Source: Variovorax sp. S12S4 (GTDB lineage Bacteria; Pseudomonadota; Gammaproteobacteria; Burkholderiales; Burkholderiaceae_C). Taken from it: 64,000 nucleotides of DNA. Both the position numbers and the translations under genes were made by a program. The DNA lies in the NCBI RefSeq assembly GCF_023195515.1, contig NZ_JALPKR020000002.1:2271001-2335000 (forward strand), read 5' to 3'. The notes under the pieces were generated by a model. That model had not been told where the DNA came from, searched no databases, and saw only the letters and a list, made by a program, of their open reading frames with translations. This document shows positions 9,841-20,030 of this stretch, in pieces; positions within the stretch are counted from its first letter, which is position 1; every line of letters begins with the position of its first letter.

Positions 9841-10467
9841 TCACCCCCGCGCGCGGCGGTTCGACATCACCACGTTGTCCTTCTCGATCGGCTGGCCGGC
9901 CTGCAGGGCGGCCATCCATGCCTCGGTGCTCGCCACGGCCGCAAAGTTGCTGTGGAACACGACGCTGAACACGCGGTGGATTTCCTCGGCACTGACCTTG
10001 CCGGCCGCGTTCTCGTAGGGCAGCGCGCCGGTCGCGTCCGAAAGAAACTCCACGTTCAACCCGCGGTGCATGGCCTCGAACACGGTGGACGCATGGCAGT
10101 TCTGCGTCATGTAGCCGGCCACGCTGAGCGTGTCGATCTCATGGCGCGCGAGCCAGTCGGCAAAGTCGGTGCCGGTGAACACGCTGGGGAACGTCTTGGT
10201 GATCAGGTGGTCGCGCGGGCGCTTTGCAACTTCAGGATGCAGTTCGCCGTTGTGGGTGTCGGCCTGGAACACCGGCGCTCCCTTGGGTGCGTGATGGCGA
10301 ACCACCACCACGGGCGTGCCGGCCGCCCGAGCGGCGTCCATGGCCTTGGCGATGTTCGGCAGCGATTCTTCGACGGGCGGATATTCGATCGGCAGGCCGC
10401 CGCCTTCGAAATACTCGTTCTGCACGTCGATCACGACGAGGGCGCGACGCGGTGTGGGGTTGCTCAT
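9841..10467 (-). CDS. Isochorismatase-family cysteine hydrolase
   Basis: 208 residues with the complete catalytic triad of the family: Asp in ALVVIDVQNEY, Lys in DHLITKTFPS, and the nucleophilic Cys in GYMTQNCHAST preceded by the usual cis-peptide region. Members hydrolyse amides or imides (nicotinamide, N-carbamoylsarcosine, biuret) or isochorismate; the substrate here is not predictable. A divergent GlxA-type regulator 104 bases away is a likely controller. Confidence 0.9.
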   Translation of the reverse strand: MSNPTPRRALVVIDVQNEYFEGGGLPIEYPPVEESLPNIAKAMDAARAAGTPVVVVRHHAPKGAPVFQADTHNGELHPEVAKRPRDHLITKTFPSVFTGTDFADWLARHEIDTLSVAGYMTQNCHASTVFEAMHRGLNVEFLSDATGALPYENAAGKVSAEEIHRVFSVVFHSNFAAVASTEAWMAALQAGQPIEKDNVVMSNRRARG

Positions 10468-10571
10468 GGTGTGTGGCTCCTGGCTGTGGTTGTGTTGCGA
10501 TGGCTTGATTCTTCCCGCTTGGGCGCGCCGGAGAAAGTGGCCCGAAAGCCATTCATCGATAAAATCGGGCC

Positions 10572-11549
10572 ATGGCTCAAAAATCTGCGGAAACCATCGC
10601 CGTCGTCGCCTTCGACGGCATCAGCCCCTTTCACCTGTCGGTGCCGTGCATGGTCTTCGGCGAAGACCGCACCGAGGCGGGCGACCCGCGCTTTCGCCTG
10701 CTGGTGTGCGGGGTCGAGCCGGGGCCGCTGCGCACCAATGCCGGCTTCACGCTGACGGTGCCGCACGGCCTGGAGGCGATCCGCAAGGCACAGATCGTGG
10801 TGGTTCCTTCATGGCGCGACGACATGCGGGCCGCGCCGCCTGCGCTGATCCACGCGCTGCAGACGGCGCACCGGCGCGGTGCCGTCGTGGTGGGACTGTG
10901 CCTGGGCGCGTTCGTGCTGGCCGAAGCGGGCCTGCTCGACGGCCGGCCGGCCACCACGCACTGGAACCTGGCCGAGGCCTTTGCCAGGCAATACCCCAAG
11001 GTCACGCTGCAGCCCGAAGTGCTGTATGTCGACGACGGCGATGTGCTCACTTCCGCCGGCACGGCCGCAGGCATCGACTGCTGTCTTCATCTGCTGCGGG
11101 TGCGCTACGGCGCAGAGGCGGCAAACCGCGCCGCGCGGCGCATGGTGGTTGCGCCGCACCGCGAGGGCGGGCAGGCGCAGTACATCGAGCGGCCGGTGCC
11201 CGCCGCCGCGGAAAGCGACCGCCTTGCGCCGCTGCTCGAATGGCTGGGCCGCCATTTGCACAGCCCGCATGAGCTGGACGAGCTTGCCAGTCGCGCGCTG
11301 ATGAGCCGGCGCACCTTCACGCGGCGCTTTCGCGAAGCCACTGGCACCACGGTCGGCCAGTGGCTGCAGAACCAGCGCCTGGCGCTCGCGCAGCGGCTGT
11401 TGGAGACCACCGGCAAGCCGGTCGAGCGCGTGGCGACGGACGCCGGCTTCGGCTCGGCGGTGTCGCTGCGAAAGCACTTCGTCGCGGCCTTCAAGATTTC
11501 TCCCACGGCGTACCGCAGGCAGTTCTCGCAGGAGGCGGTGGCCGCCTGA
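10572..11549 (+). CDS. GlxA-family transcriptional regulator (DJ-1/PfpI plus AraC domain)
   Basis: 325 residues in two parts. Residues 1-190 are a class I amidotransferase/DJ-1-like sensor with VVGLCLGAFVLAEAGLL, where a cysteine sits at the nucleophile-elbow position. Residues 215-320 are an AraC DNA-binding domain with two helix-turn-helix units (LASRALMSRRTFTRRF and VERVATDAGFGSAVSLRKHF). Such proteins typically activate an adjacent divergent gene, here the cysteine hydrolase. It converges on ybdK with 21 bases between stops. Confidence 0.92.
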   Translation: MAQKSAETIAVVAFDGISPFHLSVPCMVFGEDRTEAGDPRFRLLVCGVEPGPLRTNAGFTLTVPHGLEAIRKAQIVVVPSWRDDMRAAPPALIHALQTAHRRGAVVVGLCLGAFVLAEAGLLDGRPATTHWNLAEAFARQYPKVTLQPEVLYVDDGDVLTSAGTAAGIDCCLHLLRVRYGAEAANRAARRMVVAPHREGGQAQYIERPVPAAAESDRLAPLLEWLGRHLHSPHELDELASRALMSRRTFTRRFREATGTTVGQWLQNQRLALAQRLLETTGKPVERVATDAGFGSAVSLRKHFVAAFKISPTAYRRQFSQEAVAA

Positions 11550-11570
11550 ACAGCGCTCCCTGCGGCGCGC

Positions 11571-12806
11571 TCAGGCCGCGCCGCGAAAGCGCAGCGCCGC
11601 CTGCCGCACCACCTCGGCCAGCAGGCGCTCCTTGCCTTGCTTCTCGCGCAGCCACCGTGCATCGTTGCGGTTGGCTTCCACGCTGGTGCGCAGTTCGCCG
11701 AGCGCCTGCGTGGCGTTGAGCGCCTCGCTGTGCCATTCGAGTTGCGTCATGGTCATGAGGATGTGGTCGCGCAGCGGCATGTGCTGGCCGCTGGCGGGAT
11801 CGACATACACCGCGTCGAGCCCGAAGCGGCAGGCCTGGAAGCGGTTGTAGGTGTACACCAGGTAGTCGTCTTCCGTCGGCTCGAAGGGCTGCTCCTGCAG
11901 GAACCACGCGGCCAGCGACTGCACGTAGCCCGCCAGCGCCGCGGCGCGCTCCACCGTGAGCGGCGTGTCGAACACGCGGATCTCGATGGTGCCGAACTCC
12001 GGCTTGGGCCGGATGTCCCAGTAGAAGTCTTTCATGCTGCGCACGACGCCGGTGCGGGTCATGCGCTCGAAATACGCCTCGAATTCTTTCCAGCTCAAGG
12101 TGAAGGGCGCGCGGCCCGAGAGCGGAAACGCGAACACCGAGTTGAGCCGGGCCGAGTCGAACTGCGTGTCCTGCCCCTGCACGAACGGCGACGAGGCCGA
12201 CAGCGCAATGAAGTGCGGGATGTAGCGCGACATGCGGTGCAGCATCAGCAAGGCCGCGTCCGCATCGGGGCAGCCGATGTGTACGTGCTGGCCGAAGATG
12301 GTGAACTGCTTGCTCAGGTAGCCGTACAGCTCCGACAGCTCGCGAAAGCGCGGCTTGTCGTAGATGCGCCGCTCATGCCATTGCTGGAACGCATGCGTGC
12401 CGCCGCCCACCACCGCGATGTTGAGCTTGTCGGCGTTCTTGATCAGCGCCTCGCGAATGGGCGAAAGCTGCTTGATGACGTCCTGCGCCGAATGGCAGAT
12501 GTCGGTCGAGATCTCGATCATGCTCGAGGTCATCTCGGGCACCACGCTGCCGGGCAGGGGCGTTTGCGCCATCAGCCGCAGCATGTCCTCGGCATAGGGC
12601 GCCAGGTCGTAGTCGTGCGTGTTGACGAGTTGCAGCTCCAGCTCCACGCCGAGCGACAGCGCTTCGGAGCGGTTGAAGGGCTCCAGCTTGACCACGCGGC
12701 TCGCGGGGTCCGCGGGAAGCGCCGGCGAGCGGAAGTCGTCGCTGTCCACCGTGCCGGGAACGAGAGGGGCGTTGGAGCTGTCGGGAAAGCCAGTGGACGC
12801 GGTCAT
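11571..12806 (-). CDS. YbdK-type carboxylate-amine ligase (glutamate-cysteine ligase 2 family)
   Basis: A 411-residue member of the GCS2 family: [11 protein letters not shown] near the start, [25 protein letters not shown] and [18 protein letters not shown], which form the ATP- and metal-binding pocket. Related proteins show weak gamma-glutamylcysteine ligase activity; the physiological reaction is unclear. ATG at 12806 overlaps the antiporter stop as ATGA, so the gene is the third in a translationally coupled operon. Confidence 0.9.
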   Translation of the reverse strand: MTASTGFPDSSNAPLVPGTVDSDDFRSPALPADPASRVVKLEPFNRSEALSLGVELELQLVNTHDYDLAPYAEDMLRLMAQTPLPGSVVPEMTSSMIEISTDICHSAQDVIKQLSPIREALIKNADKLNIAVVGGGTHAFQQWHERRIYDKPRFRELSELYGYLSKQFTIFGQHVHIGCPDADAALLMLHRMSRYIPHFIALSASSPFVQGQDTQFDSARLNSVFAFPLSGRAPFTLSWKEFEAYFERMTRTGVVRSMKDFYWDIRPKPEFGTIEIRVFDTPLTVERAAALAGYVQSLAAWFLQEQPFEPTEDDYLVYTYNRFQACRFGLDAVYVDPASGQHMPLRDHILMTMTQLEWHSEALNATQALGELRTSVEANRNDARWLREKQGKERLLAEVVRQAALRFRGAA

Positions 12807-14074
12807 CGCTGCGTGTCCTCCGTGGTGCTGAAAGCCTGTGGCGCCCAGGGCACCGAGCTTTCGCCCACCGCGTGTATGGCCACGGTGGCGAGCACGGCGC
12901 CCATCACCTCCATGAGGAGAATCGAGGGCAGGGCCACCTGCGTGATCATGGTGCCGAGCAGTGGCGACGCGGTGGTGAAGTTGGATGCGATCAACAGCGC
13001 AATCGACGACAGCGGCGACATCGCGCAGCCAACCCAGAAGGCCTGCTTCCAGCTGGCGCCGCTGCCGGGGTTGGCAATGGCCACGCCCGCGATCTTGGCA
13101 AACAGGCGAACCACGATCACGGCCAGCACCACGCTGGCAACGGGCAACGTCCAGTCGGCCTGCGCCGCCACGATGGACACCAGCACGAACATCAGCATGG
13201 TGAGCAGCGAAGCGGCCGTGCCGAGCTGCCGCTGCCAGGCCCAGGGCTTGGGGTTGAGGGTCTTGAGCAGCACGCCGCCGATCAGCGCGGCGAGCGGTGC
13301 GGAGCCGCCGACGTGCGCCGTGAGCGCGGCGCCGGCCGCAATGAGCGCGAGCAGCAGGATCGAGGTGCTCTCGCTCGTCGGGCTCATGAACCGCAGCGCC
13401 GTGCGAAGCGCCAGCGCCAGGATGGCGCCGATCACGAAAGACAGGCCAAGCACCACCGCCACCGGATAGAGCTTTTGCAGCAGGGTTTGCGGCGCGCGCT
13501 CGATGAGGCCCGCCTGCGCATAGCCGAGCGCCAGCGCATAGAAGGTGTTGAGCGTGGCCAGCGTCATGGCGCGCTCGGTCACAGGGCCCGAGGCGCGCGT
13601 GTCCATGATCACGCGGCTCAGCACGGCCGGCGAGGCGACGATGGCCATCAGTGCGATGGGGTTGGCCACCGGGTCGGGCAGGCCCAGCAGCTGCAGCGTC
13701 CACAGCACGCCGAAGTAGGTGAGCGTGGCTTCCAGCAGGCTTTGTCCCAGCACCATCGGGTTGTGGCGGAACCAGCGCAGCGGCAGCCGGCCGCCGGCTT
13801 CGAACAGCACCACGGCGGCGCCCAGCTCCAGCAGGAACAGGCTGATGCCGCGCAGCGGCCAGATGGCGCCCTCGAAGCCGGCAAAGCCGACCACCGCGCC
13901 GACGATCGAATAGCCCACCACCTTGGGCAGGCCCAGGTAGCGCTGCACCAGGTGGCCGGAAGCCGCCGCGGCGGCCAGCAAAAGCGACCAAAGCACCGTG
14001 GGCAGGCCCGCCGAGGGGCGCAGCCACTCGGACCAGAAGCCCAGCAGGTCGTTGAAGAGACTCGTCAAATTCAT
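12803..14074 (-). CDS. Cation/proton antiporter (CPA2, Kef-type membrane domain)
   Basis: 423 residues with about 12 hydrophobic helices and the Na/H-exchanger fold pattern: [40 protein letters not shown], and [15 protein letters not shown]. No C-terminal TrkA-N (RCK) domain is present, so it lacks the nucleotide sensor of KefB/KefC. It likely exchanges K+ or Na+ for protons at the inner membrane. Its ATG overlaps the stop of the Gcr gene, and its own stop overlaps the ybdK start, both as ATGA. Confidence 0.88.
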   Translation of the reverse strand: MNLTSLFNDLLGFWSEWLRPSAGLPTVLWSLLLAAAAASGHLVQRYLGLPKVVGYSIVGAVVGFAGFEGAIWPLRGISLFLLELGAAVVLFEAGGRLPLRWFRHNPMVLGQSLLEATLTYFGVLWTLQLLGLPDPVANPIALMAIVASPAVLSRVIMDTRASGPVTERAMTLATLNTFYALALGYAQAGLIERAPQTLLQKLYPVAVVLGLSFVIGAILALALRTALRFMSPTSESTSILLLALIAAGAALTAHVGGSAPLAALIGGVLLKTLNPKPWAWQRQLGTAASLLTMLMFVLVSIVAAQADWTLPVASVVLAVIVVRLFAKIAGVAIANPGSGASWKQAFWVGCAMSPLSSIALLIASNFTTASPLLGTMITQVALPSILLMEVMGAVLATVAIHAVGESSVPWAPQAFSTTEDTQR

Positions 14075-16062
14075 GCAGGTAGAAAAAAGCTTACGGGCCG
14101 GCTGCGCCAGCGTGCCCAGATGGCGCTGCGGATGCGCGCGCGGTCACCAAGGCTCACGCTGTGCGCGCGCAGGGCCAGACGGAATGCGAAATAGAAACTC
14201 ACGCTCACATTGAGCGCACCGATCACCGGGATGGCCGCCACCGCCCACCACAGCGCGGGCTGCTGGAGCACCGGCATGCCCACGGAGGCCGCGGCCGCGG
14301 CTATTTGCCCGGCTGACAGTGTCACGTGGCGCACGTCCAGGCCTAGCCCGAAGAAACCCGCGAATGCGGGCAGCAGGCCAAGCATGAGTCCGAGCGAAAT
14401 GTTGGAAGCGAAGCCCGAGATGTGTGTGCGCATGAAGGTGGCCCAGCGGCGGGCACGGGCGGCACCCAGAAAAGCGCCGATGCGAGGGTTGTAACGCATG
14501 GCGGAGTCCAGCCTGTGCAGGACAAAGGCGTTTTCTGTCCAGCCCGCGACGATGCTGGCGGCAAACAGCAGCACGCCCGTGAGCGCAGCGTAGAGCGCGG
14601 TGGGGCCCAAGAGCGAGAGCGATTGCAGCGTGGCCGCGGCATGCGCCGCATCGAGCAGCGGGCGGCCAAGCGCGAGCTGCACCAGAAGCGCCAACCCCAG
14701 CATCGCCGGCACCACCACACCCACATTGCCCAGCACCGCCGCCACTTGCGAGCGCACCAGGTTGGCCACCTCGTCGACAAAATCGGCCACCGCGGCGTCG
14801 GTCTTGATGTCGCGCAGGCGCGCCGCCATGGCGGGCGCCGTCATCGCGGGCTGCTTGGTGGCCAGGGTCAGGTGCAGCAGCTGGATGGCGACGAAGCTGG
14901 CGGCATACATCAGGCCCGACCAGAAGCCGCTCCAGAACGCCGACAGGCCAATGGCATAGATGCTGAACTTGAGCAGCACCGTCAATGAGGTGAGCGCGCC
15001 GCCGCCCGCGGCCTTGCGCACCATCTGCAGGTAGCTCGCGCGGTCGCGCGTGATGTAGTGCTCGCCGGTTTCGGCGCTGCGCTCGGTCACCCGGGCCGCA
15101 AGCATCGACGAGTTCGATGCAATCAGCGCGCGGATGCTGTTGCGCTCGCCGCCCGCCAGCACCAGCCGGCCCACCAGCCGCGCCACGTTGGGCGCCGGCG
15201 CGGCCGGCATCAGGCAGTCGAGCAGCTCGCGGATGCGCAGCACCCGCTCGCGCAGCTGGCGCAGCCGGAACACCAAGCCGACCGAAATGCCGTTGTCCTC
15301 GAAGTGCGCATAGACCGACGAGGCACTGGCACGGCAGGCGTCGAGCCGGTCGCGAAAGGCCAGGAAGGCGGCTTGCAGCGCCGCATCGCCCTTTTCGCCT
15401 TCTTCGCCCGCGGGCTTTTCGAACATCTGCTCGCGCAATTCGTCCAGGTCGGCCATGAGCGCGTGGAACGGCCGGGCCTCGTGATGCTCCACGCTGGTGC
15501 GCAGGCGAAGCTCGGGCGAGAAGCCGGCCGCCACCACCTGGCTGCTGCAGTAGGTGACCGCGTCCATCACCGTGTGGCGCCAGCGAGGCGTTCCGTCGGC
15601 CTCCAGGGTTGCGTCGGCGAGCAGGGCGCCGATGCGGGCAAGCTGGGTTTCGTCGAGCAGCGCGATCCAGCCCGCGTCGAACACGCCGGGCAGCACCATG
15701 CGAAAGAGGTCCGACGCGTCGGTGGTCTCGGGCGTGCCGGGCAGGATTTTCCGTCGAAGGCGTTCGGTGAGCTCGCTCACAAACGCAGTGCGCGGCGCAA
15801 AACCGTAGTCCGCCAGCAGCGTGGTCAGGTCGACCGCCTGCGTGAACGCGTGCCACCACGCGCGCAGCCGTTCGCGCAGCTCGGGCCGCGCCTCCACTGC
15901 GTCGAGCAGCAGCGACACGCGCCCCACGGCGGCCTGCGGTGACGCGCGGTCGCCGCGAAGCCAGTCGAAAACGTCGATCAGCCAGACATGGCGGTGCGCC
16001 ACGTCCGCCGTCGGATCAAGCCGGGCCAACAGGCCCTGCAGGTCATGCGATGCAGCAGCCAT
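14071..16062 (-). CDS. Gcr-family ('site-specific recombinase') integral membrane protein
   Basis: A 663-residue protein of the COG4389 type. The first 350 residues are soluble and helical; the rest has several transmembrane helices ([55 protein letters not shown]). Databases call the family site-specific recombinase after an old gonococcal report, but I see no tyrosine- or serine-recombinase catalytic motif, and the membrane topology argues against DNA recombination. First gene of an operon with an antiporter and a YbdK ligase. Confidence 0.82.
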   Translation of the reverse strand: MAAASHDLQGLLARLDPTADVAHRHVWLIDVFDWLRGDRASPQAAVGRVSLLLDAVEARPELRERLRAWWHAFTQAVDLTTLLADYGFAPRTAFVSELTERLRRKILPGTPETTDASDLFRMVLPGVFDAGWIALLDETQLARIGALLADATLEADGTPRWRHTVMDAVTYCSSQVVAAGFSPELRLRTSVEHHEARPFHALMADLDELREQMFEKPAGEEGEKGDAALQAAFLAFRDRLDACRASASSVYAHFEDNGISVGLVFRLRQLRERVLRIRELLDCLMPAAPAPNVARLVGRLVLAGGERNSIRALIASNSSMLAARVTERSAETGEHYITRDRASYLQMVRKAAGGGALTSLTVLLKFSIYAIGLSAFWSGFWSGLMYAASFVAIQLLHLTLATKQPAMTAPAMAARLRDIKTDAAVADFVDEVANLVRSQVAAVLGNVGVVVPAMLGLALLVQLALGRPLLDAAHAAATLQSLSLLGPTALYAALTGVLLFAASIVAGWTENAFVLHRLDSAMRYNPRIGAFLGAARARRWATFMRTHISGFASNISLGLMLGLLPAFAGFFGLGLDVRHVTLSAGQIAAAAASVGMPVLQQPALWWAVAAIPVIGALNVSVSFYFAFRLALRAHSVSLGDRARIRSAIWARWRSRPVSFFLPA

Positions 16063-16081
16063 AAAAAATGTGAAAACGGAA

Positions 16082-16187
16082 AACCAAATACCAGAAACAC
16101 CGAGGAACCGGCTTTGCCGGGCCTCTGGTGTTGCCCCCGGCGAGGGGGGGGAGAAGCGACACGCAGTGCGCGAAGCCTGGGGGAGTA
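16082..16187. repeat. Candidate Comamonadaceae-type intergenic repeat
   Basis: The space between apaG and the Gcr gene holds GC-rich, repeat-like sequence: a small inverted repeat (CCGGCTTTGCCGG), a run of eight G, and the phrase GACACGCAGTGCGCGAAGCC. I recall similar phrases between genes in this bacterial family, but there is only one copy in this window. It may act as an mRNA 3' structure for apaG. Confidence 0.3.
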
Positions 16188-16583
16188 CTAGTGCAATACG
16201 CGCGAGACAGGCGCGCCGCCAATGTCGGCTTCCAGCACGAACATCGGAACCGGCACGTCGAAGCGCTCGCCCTCTTCAGTCACCACGAAGAAGCTGCCGT
16301 GCATGGTGCCGCTCGGCGCCTGCAGGCGGCAGCCGCTGGTGTAGCGGAACGATTCGCCCGGCGCCAGGAGCGGCTGCTGGCCGATCACGCCAAGGCCTTT
16401 GACTTCCTGCGCATGGCCGGAAGCGTCGTTGATGAGCCAGTGGCGCGCGATCAGCTGCGCACCCACCTGGCCCACGTTCGAGATGGTGATCGTGTAGGAG
16501 AAGGTGTAGATGTTGTCCTTGGCGGAGGACTGGTCGGCCAGGTAGCGGGGCTCGACCTGGACGCTGAAGGGGCTGTGTGACAT
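16188..16583 (-). CDS. apaG: ApaG protein
   Basis: 131 residues, the full ApaG length, with the fibronectin-III-like core YTITISNVGQVGAQLIARHWLI, a GVIGQQPLLAPGESFRYTSG segment, and the conserved SGTMHGSFFVV turn. ApaG is linked to Co2+/Mg2+ sensitivity; its biochemical role is not settled. The start at 16583 matches family members; an upstream in-frame ATG at 16616 would add 11 residues. Divergent from rpe across about 70 bases, a common arrangement in Burkholderiales. Confidence 0.94.
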   Translation of the reverse strand: MSHSPFSVQVEPRYLADQSSAKDNIYTFSYTITISNVGQVGAQLIARHWLINDASGHAQEVKGLGVIGQQPLLAPGESFRYTSGCRLQAPSGTMHGSFFVVTEEGERFDVPVPMFVLEADIGGAPVSRVLH

Positions 16584-16654
16584 GCGCGCGATGGTAACTG
16601 GAGCCTTCTCTTGCACGGCTTTCCGGGTTTTGCGGCGGCTGCGACAATCGGCGC

Positions 16655-17353
16655 ATGAGCACGCCGTTCCGCATCGCCCCCTCCATTCTTTCCGCCGATT
16701 TCGCGCATCTTGGCGACGAACTGACCAAGGTCATCGCCGCCGGCGCCGACTGGATCCATTTCGACGTGATGGACAACCATTACGTGCCGAACCTGACCTT
16801 CGGCCCCATGATCTGCAAGGCCCTGAAGCCCTACGCCAAGACGGCGGACGGCGAGCCGGTGCCGGTCGACGTGCACCTGATGATCCAGCCCGTCGACGCG
16901 CTGGCCGCGTCTTTTGCGGAAGCGGGCGCCGACTACATCAGCTTTCACCCCGACGCATCGCCCCACGTCAACCGCAGCATCCAGGCCATCAAGGGCGCGG
17001 GCTGCAAGGCGGGGCTGGTGTTCAACCCGGGCCTGGGTCTGGAGGCGCTGGACTGGGCCATCGACGACATCGACCTCATCCTGATCATGTCTGTGAACCC
17101 GGGTTTCGGCGGGCAGAGCTTCATCGACTCGGCGCTGCGCAAGATCGAACTCGCGCGCAAGCGCATCGAGCAGAGCGGCCGCGACATCCGCCTGGAGGTG
17201 GACGGCGGCATCAAGGCCGACAACATTGCGCGCGTGGCCTCCGCGGGCGCCGACACCTTCGTGGCCGGCAGCGCGATCTTCAACGCCAAGGACTACGGCG
17301 CGGTGATCTCGTCGATGCGCGACCAGCTCGCCGGCGTCGGCAAGAAAAAGTAA
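16655..17353 (+). CDS. rpe: Ribulose-phosphate 3-epimerase
   Basis: 232 residues, TIM-barrel epimerase that interconverts ribulose 5-phosphate and xylulose 5-phosphate in the pentose phosphate and Calvin pathways. All marks are present: [14 protein letters not shown], the metal-site [36 protein letters not shown] and the phosphate-binding LEVDGGIK. The phosphoglycolate phosphatase that often follows is absent; a small gene on the other strand ends seven bases beyond its stop. Confidence 0.97.
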   Translation: MSTPFRIAPSILSADFAHLGDELTKVIAAGADWIHFDVMDNHYVPNLTFGPMICKALKPYAKTADGEPVPVDVHLMIQPVDALAASFAEAGADYISFHPDASPHVNRSIQAIKGAGCKAGLVFNPGLGLEALDWAIDDIDLILIMSVNPGFGGQSFIDSALRKIELARKRIEQSGRDIRLEVDGGIKADNIARVASAGADTFVAGSAIFNAKDYGAVISSMRDQLAGVGKKK

Positions 17354-17360
17354 ACCAAGC

Positions 17361-17633
17361 TCAGCGCTTGACCTTGTCGTTGTAGACGCGGTCCGTCACC
17401 GGGCCGCGGTCGGTATCGACGGCGCCGCGCTCGATGTCGTCATGGCCCTTGCGGCCCACCTCGCTCGGCTGCCCGTCCTGCGCCTCCTGGCTGTCGGAAG
17501 ACTGGTCGCGCTCATGCGGCAGGCGCGGCGCCGAATCGCCTCCTTGCTCGACCTTGGTGTTGCCGCCGCCGGCGTCCCGCACCGGGTCGTCCGGTGTGCC
17601 GGGGTCTTTCGATCGGGGCTTGCTGCTGCTCAT
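17361..17633 (-). CDS. Small hydrophilic protein, unknown function
   Basis: A 90-residue, highly charged and probably disordered protein rich in Asp, Gly, Ser, Pro and Arg, with no hydrophobic segment and no recognisable domain. The pattern (SSSKPRSKDPGTPDDPVRD then GQPSEVGRKGHDDIERGAVD) looks like small stress-type or spacer proteins common in Comamonadaceae, but I cannot name a family. The stop lies next to the rpe stop. Confidence 0.55.
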   Translation of the reverse strand: MSSSKPRSKDPGTPDDPVRDAGGGNTKVEQGGDSAPRLPHERDQSSDSQEAQDGQPSEVGRKGHDDIERGAVDTDRGPVTDRVYNDKVKR

Positions 17634-17792
17634 GGCGTGTTCCTCTCGGTGTCTATCTGATGAGTCGAGCCTGCACCGCTCGGCCGGCAGCGGCGGTAGG
17701 ACAGCCGAGGCGGGCCCTGTAGGCGTGCCGCGCCGCTATGAAACCAGTAGCGTCTTTGCGCACAGGGCAACCCCTCCGCAATAATCGGCCGG

Positions 17793-18786
17793 ATGTCTTC
17801 CGATGATCCTTTTGCCGGCGCCGCCACCGACAGCCTGCGCATCCACACCTTCGCCTCGCTGAACCCCGGCCCGCGGCTGCTGGTGCTGGGCGGGGTGCAC
17901 GGCGACGAAACCTGCGGCACCGTGGGCATCGAGCGCGTGCTGGCCGAGCTCGACGGCGGCGCGCTCCAGTTGCTGCGCGGCCAGCTCACCTTGGTGCCCG
18001 TGGCCAATCCGCTCGCGCGGAGGCGCCTGCAGCGGGAGGGCGAGCGCAACCTCAATCGCCTGTTCAAGCCCAGCGAGGCGCCGGCCGACTATGAAGGCCG
18101 GGTGACCAATGTGCTGTGCCCGCTCATCGAACGGCACGACGTGCTGCTCGACCTGCATTCCTTCCAGAGCGAGGGCGACGCCTTCGCGATGATCGGCCCG
18201 CGCGACAACACCGGCCCGCTGGAACCCTTTGCCCGCGCCGCCGAGGAGGGGCTGCTCGCGCTCCACCTGGGCACGTCCATCGTGGTGGAAGGCTGGCTCG
18301 ACATCTATGCGGCAGGGCTCGCGCAGCTCCGCGGGCGTTTCGGTCGACGAAGACGCGATCGACTTCGGCCGCGGCACCAACGAATACATCCGCAATTGCG
18401 GCGGCTACGGCGTCACGCTCGAATGCGGCCAGCACCGGGACCCGAAGGCCCCCGAGGTGGCGTGGCGCGCCATTCGCCGCGCGCTGGCGCTGCTCGGCAT
18501 GGCGGAGCTGCCGCAAGGCATGCCAGCCGCGCCGCCCAGCCCGCCCCAACTGCTGCGGCTGGCGAGCGTGACAGACCGGCTGCACGAAGAAGACAGCTTC
18601 GTGCGCGACTGGGCCACCTTCGATGCGGTGCAGCGCGGCGAGCCCATCGGCATGCGCCACGACGGCACGCTGGTCAGCGCGCCGGACGACGGGTTCATCG
18701 TCTTCCCCAACGCACTGGCACTGCCCGGCGCCGAGTGGTTCTACTTCGCGCGGCCGAGCGAGCGCGTGCTCGACTCTGTGGCCTGA
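17793..18786 (+). pseudogene. Succinylglutamate desuccinylase/aspartoacylase-family zinc hydrolase, frameshifted
   Basis: Two frames join into one M14-like zinc hydrolase of about 330 residues. The first frame has the zinc motif GGVHGDETCG (His and Glu ligands) and the third ligand in LLDLHSFQSEGDAF. The second frame, entered between about 18313 and 18345, has DEDAIDFGRGTNEYIRNCGGYGVTLECGQH with the catalytic Glu region, and ends at 18786. One base appears inserted near 18335-18342; removing it gives GLAQSAGVSVDEDA. Members cleave N-acyl amino acids; substrate unknown. If real, the shift removes the active-site half. Confidence 0.75.
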
Positions 18787-18794
18787 AGCATCTG

Positions 18795-18893
18795 CTCCTT
18801 CCCCTTCTGGGGAAGGCTGGGATGGGGGCGGGCAGAGCGCCCAGTAGACACGCCGCTTGCCCCCACCCCGGCCCTCCCCGGAAGGGAGGGAGA
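18795..18893. repeat. Palindromic intergenic repeat, copy A
   Basis: About 100 bases with complementary GC-rich ends (CTCCTTCCCCTTCTGGGGAAGG at the left; GGCCCTCCCCGGAAGGGAGG at the right) that can fold into a long hairpin. It is nearly the reverse complement of copy B at 54187-54284, including the inner GGCAGAGCGCCC. It lies between the aspartoacylase gene and Ku and may end transcription or stabilise mRNA. Confidence 0.75.
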
Positions 18894-18986
18894 AAAGCCG
18901 GGCCGCGCCTTACGGCAGGCGCCGCAGCGCTCCTACACGGGCCGGAGGCCCTTGGCGCAAAGTCTCGAGCCTGAAGGAGTGTGTCC

Positions 18987-20030
18987 ATGGCAGTCTCGAA
19001 AAAAGCACCCGCGCCGCGCGTCCTGTGGAAAGGCGCGATCAGCTTCGGCCTCGTCCACATCCCGGTGGCGCTGTACTCGGCCACCACCAGCCAGAGCATC
19101 GACTTCGACTGGCTCGACAAGCGCACCATGGACCCCGTGGGCTACAAGCGCATCAACAAGAAGACCGGCAAGGAGATCGCGCGCGAGAACATCGTCAAGG
19201 GCGTCGAATACGAAGACGGCGAATACGTGGTGCTGAGCGACAAGGAAATTGCCGACGCATACCCCAAGACCACCCAGACCATCGAGATCGAGACCTTCGT
19301 GCCCGCCAACGGCATTCCGTTTCTCTACCTCGAGCGCCCCTACTACGTGGCGCCCATCAACCGCGGCGCCAAGGTGTATGCGCTGCTGCGCGAAACGCTG
19401 CAGCGCAGCGGCCGCATCGGCGTGGCGCGCGTGGTGATCCAGACCAAGCAGCACCTTGCCGCGCTGGTGCCCGTGGGCCCGGGGCTGGTGCTGAACCTGC
19501 TGCGCTGGGGAACCGACATCCGGCCCTGGACCGAGCTGCCGCTGCCCTCCGAAGACGCGAAGAAGGCCGGCCTGAACGAACGCGAGATCAAGATGGCCGA
19601 ACAGTTGGTGGAGGACATGAGCGCCGACTGGGACCCTGACGAATACAAGGACGAGTTCAAGGACGAGATCCTGCGGCTCGTCGACCGCAAGGTGGCCGCG
19701 GGCCAGACCGAGACCGTGACGCAGATCGAGCCCGAGGAAGGCCAGGCCGTGGAAGGCCGCGGCGCAAAGATCATCGACCTGACCGAGCTGCTGCAGCGCA
19801 GCCTGCGCAAGGGCGGCGGCGCCAAGGCTTCCACCAGGACCGCCGACGCGGACGAAGAGGAAGACGACGAAGACGAGCCCGCCAAGCCGTCTGCCAAGAG
19901 CAGGACCACGGCCAAGGCCAAGCCGAAGACCAAGGCCCACGCCAAGGCCACCGCCAAAAGTACCAGCGGCAGTGCCGCGGGCAAGCGCAGCGCTGCCAAG
20001 ACAGCTCCCGCCCGGCGCCGCGCAGCATGA
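18987..20030 (+). CDS. ku: Ku protein for non-homologous end joining
   Basis: 347 residues. The Ku core spans residues 10-260, from RVLWKGAISFGLVHIPVALYS through RPYYVAPINRGAKVYALLRETL. The last 80 residues are an acidic stretch (DADEEEDDEDE) followed by Lys/Ala-rich repeats (TAKAKPKTKAHAKATAKS) like histone-tail DNA-binding extensions. Ku forms a ring on DNA ends and recruits LigD. ATG at 18987 has GAAGGAG eight bases upstream; a GTG at 18981 is too close to that site. Its stop overlaps the start of the LigD polymerase gene as ATGA. Confidence 0.95.
   Translation: MAVSKKAPAPRVLWKGAISFGLVHIPVALYSATTSQSIDFDWLDKRTMDPVGYKRINKKTGKEIARENIVKGVEYEDGEYVVLSDKEIADAYPKTTQTIEIETFVPANGIPFLYLERPYYVAPINRGAKVYALLRETLQRSGRIGVARVVIQTKQHLAALVPVGPGLVLNLLRWGTDIRPWTELPLPSEDAKKAGLNEREIKMAEQLVEDMSADWDPDEYKDEFKDEILRLVDRKVAAGQTETVTQIEPEEGQAVEGRGAKIIDLTELLQRSLRKGGGAKASTRTADADEEEDDEDEPAKPSAKSRTTAKAKPKTKAHAKATAKSTSGSAAGKRSAAKTAPARRRAA

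Noticed and set aside
14071..16062. Gcr as a true recombinase or sign of a mobile element
   Set aside because: No catalytic recombinase motif, several membrane helices, and no attachment-site repeats nearby.
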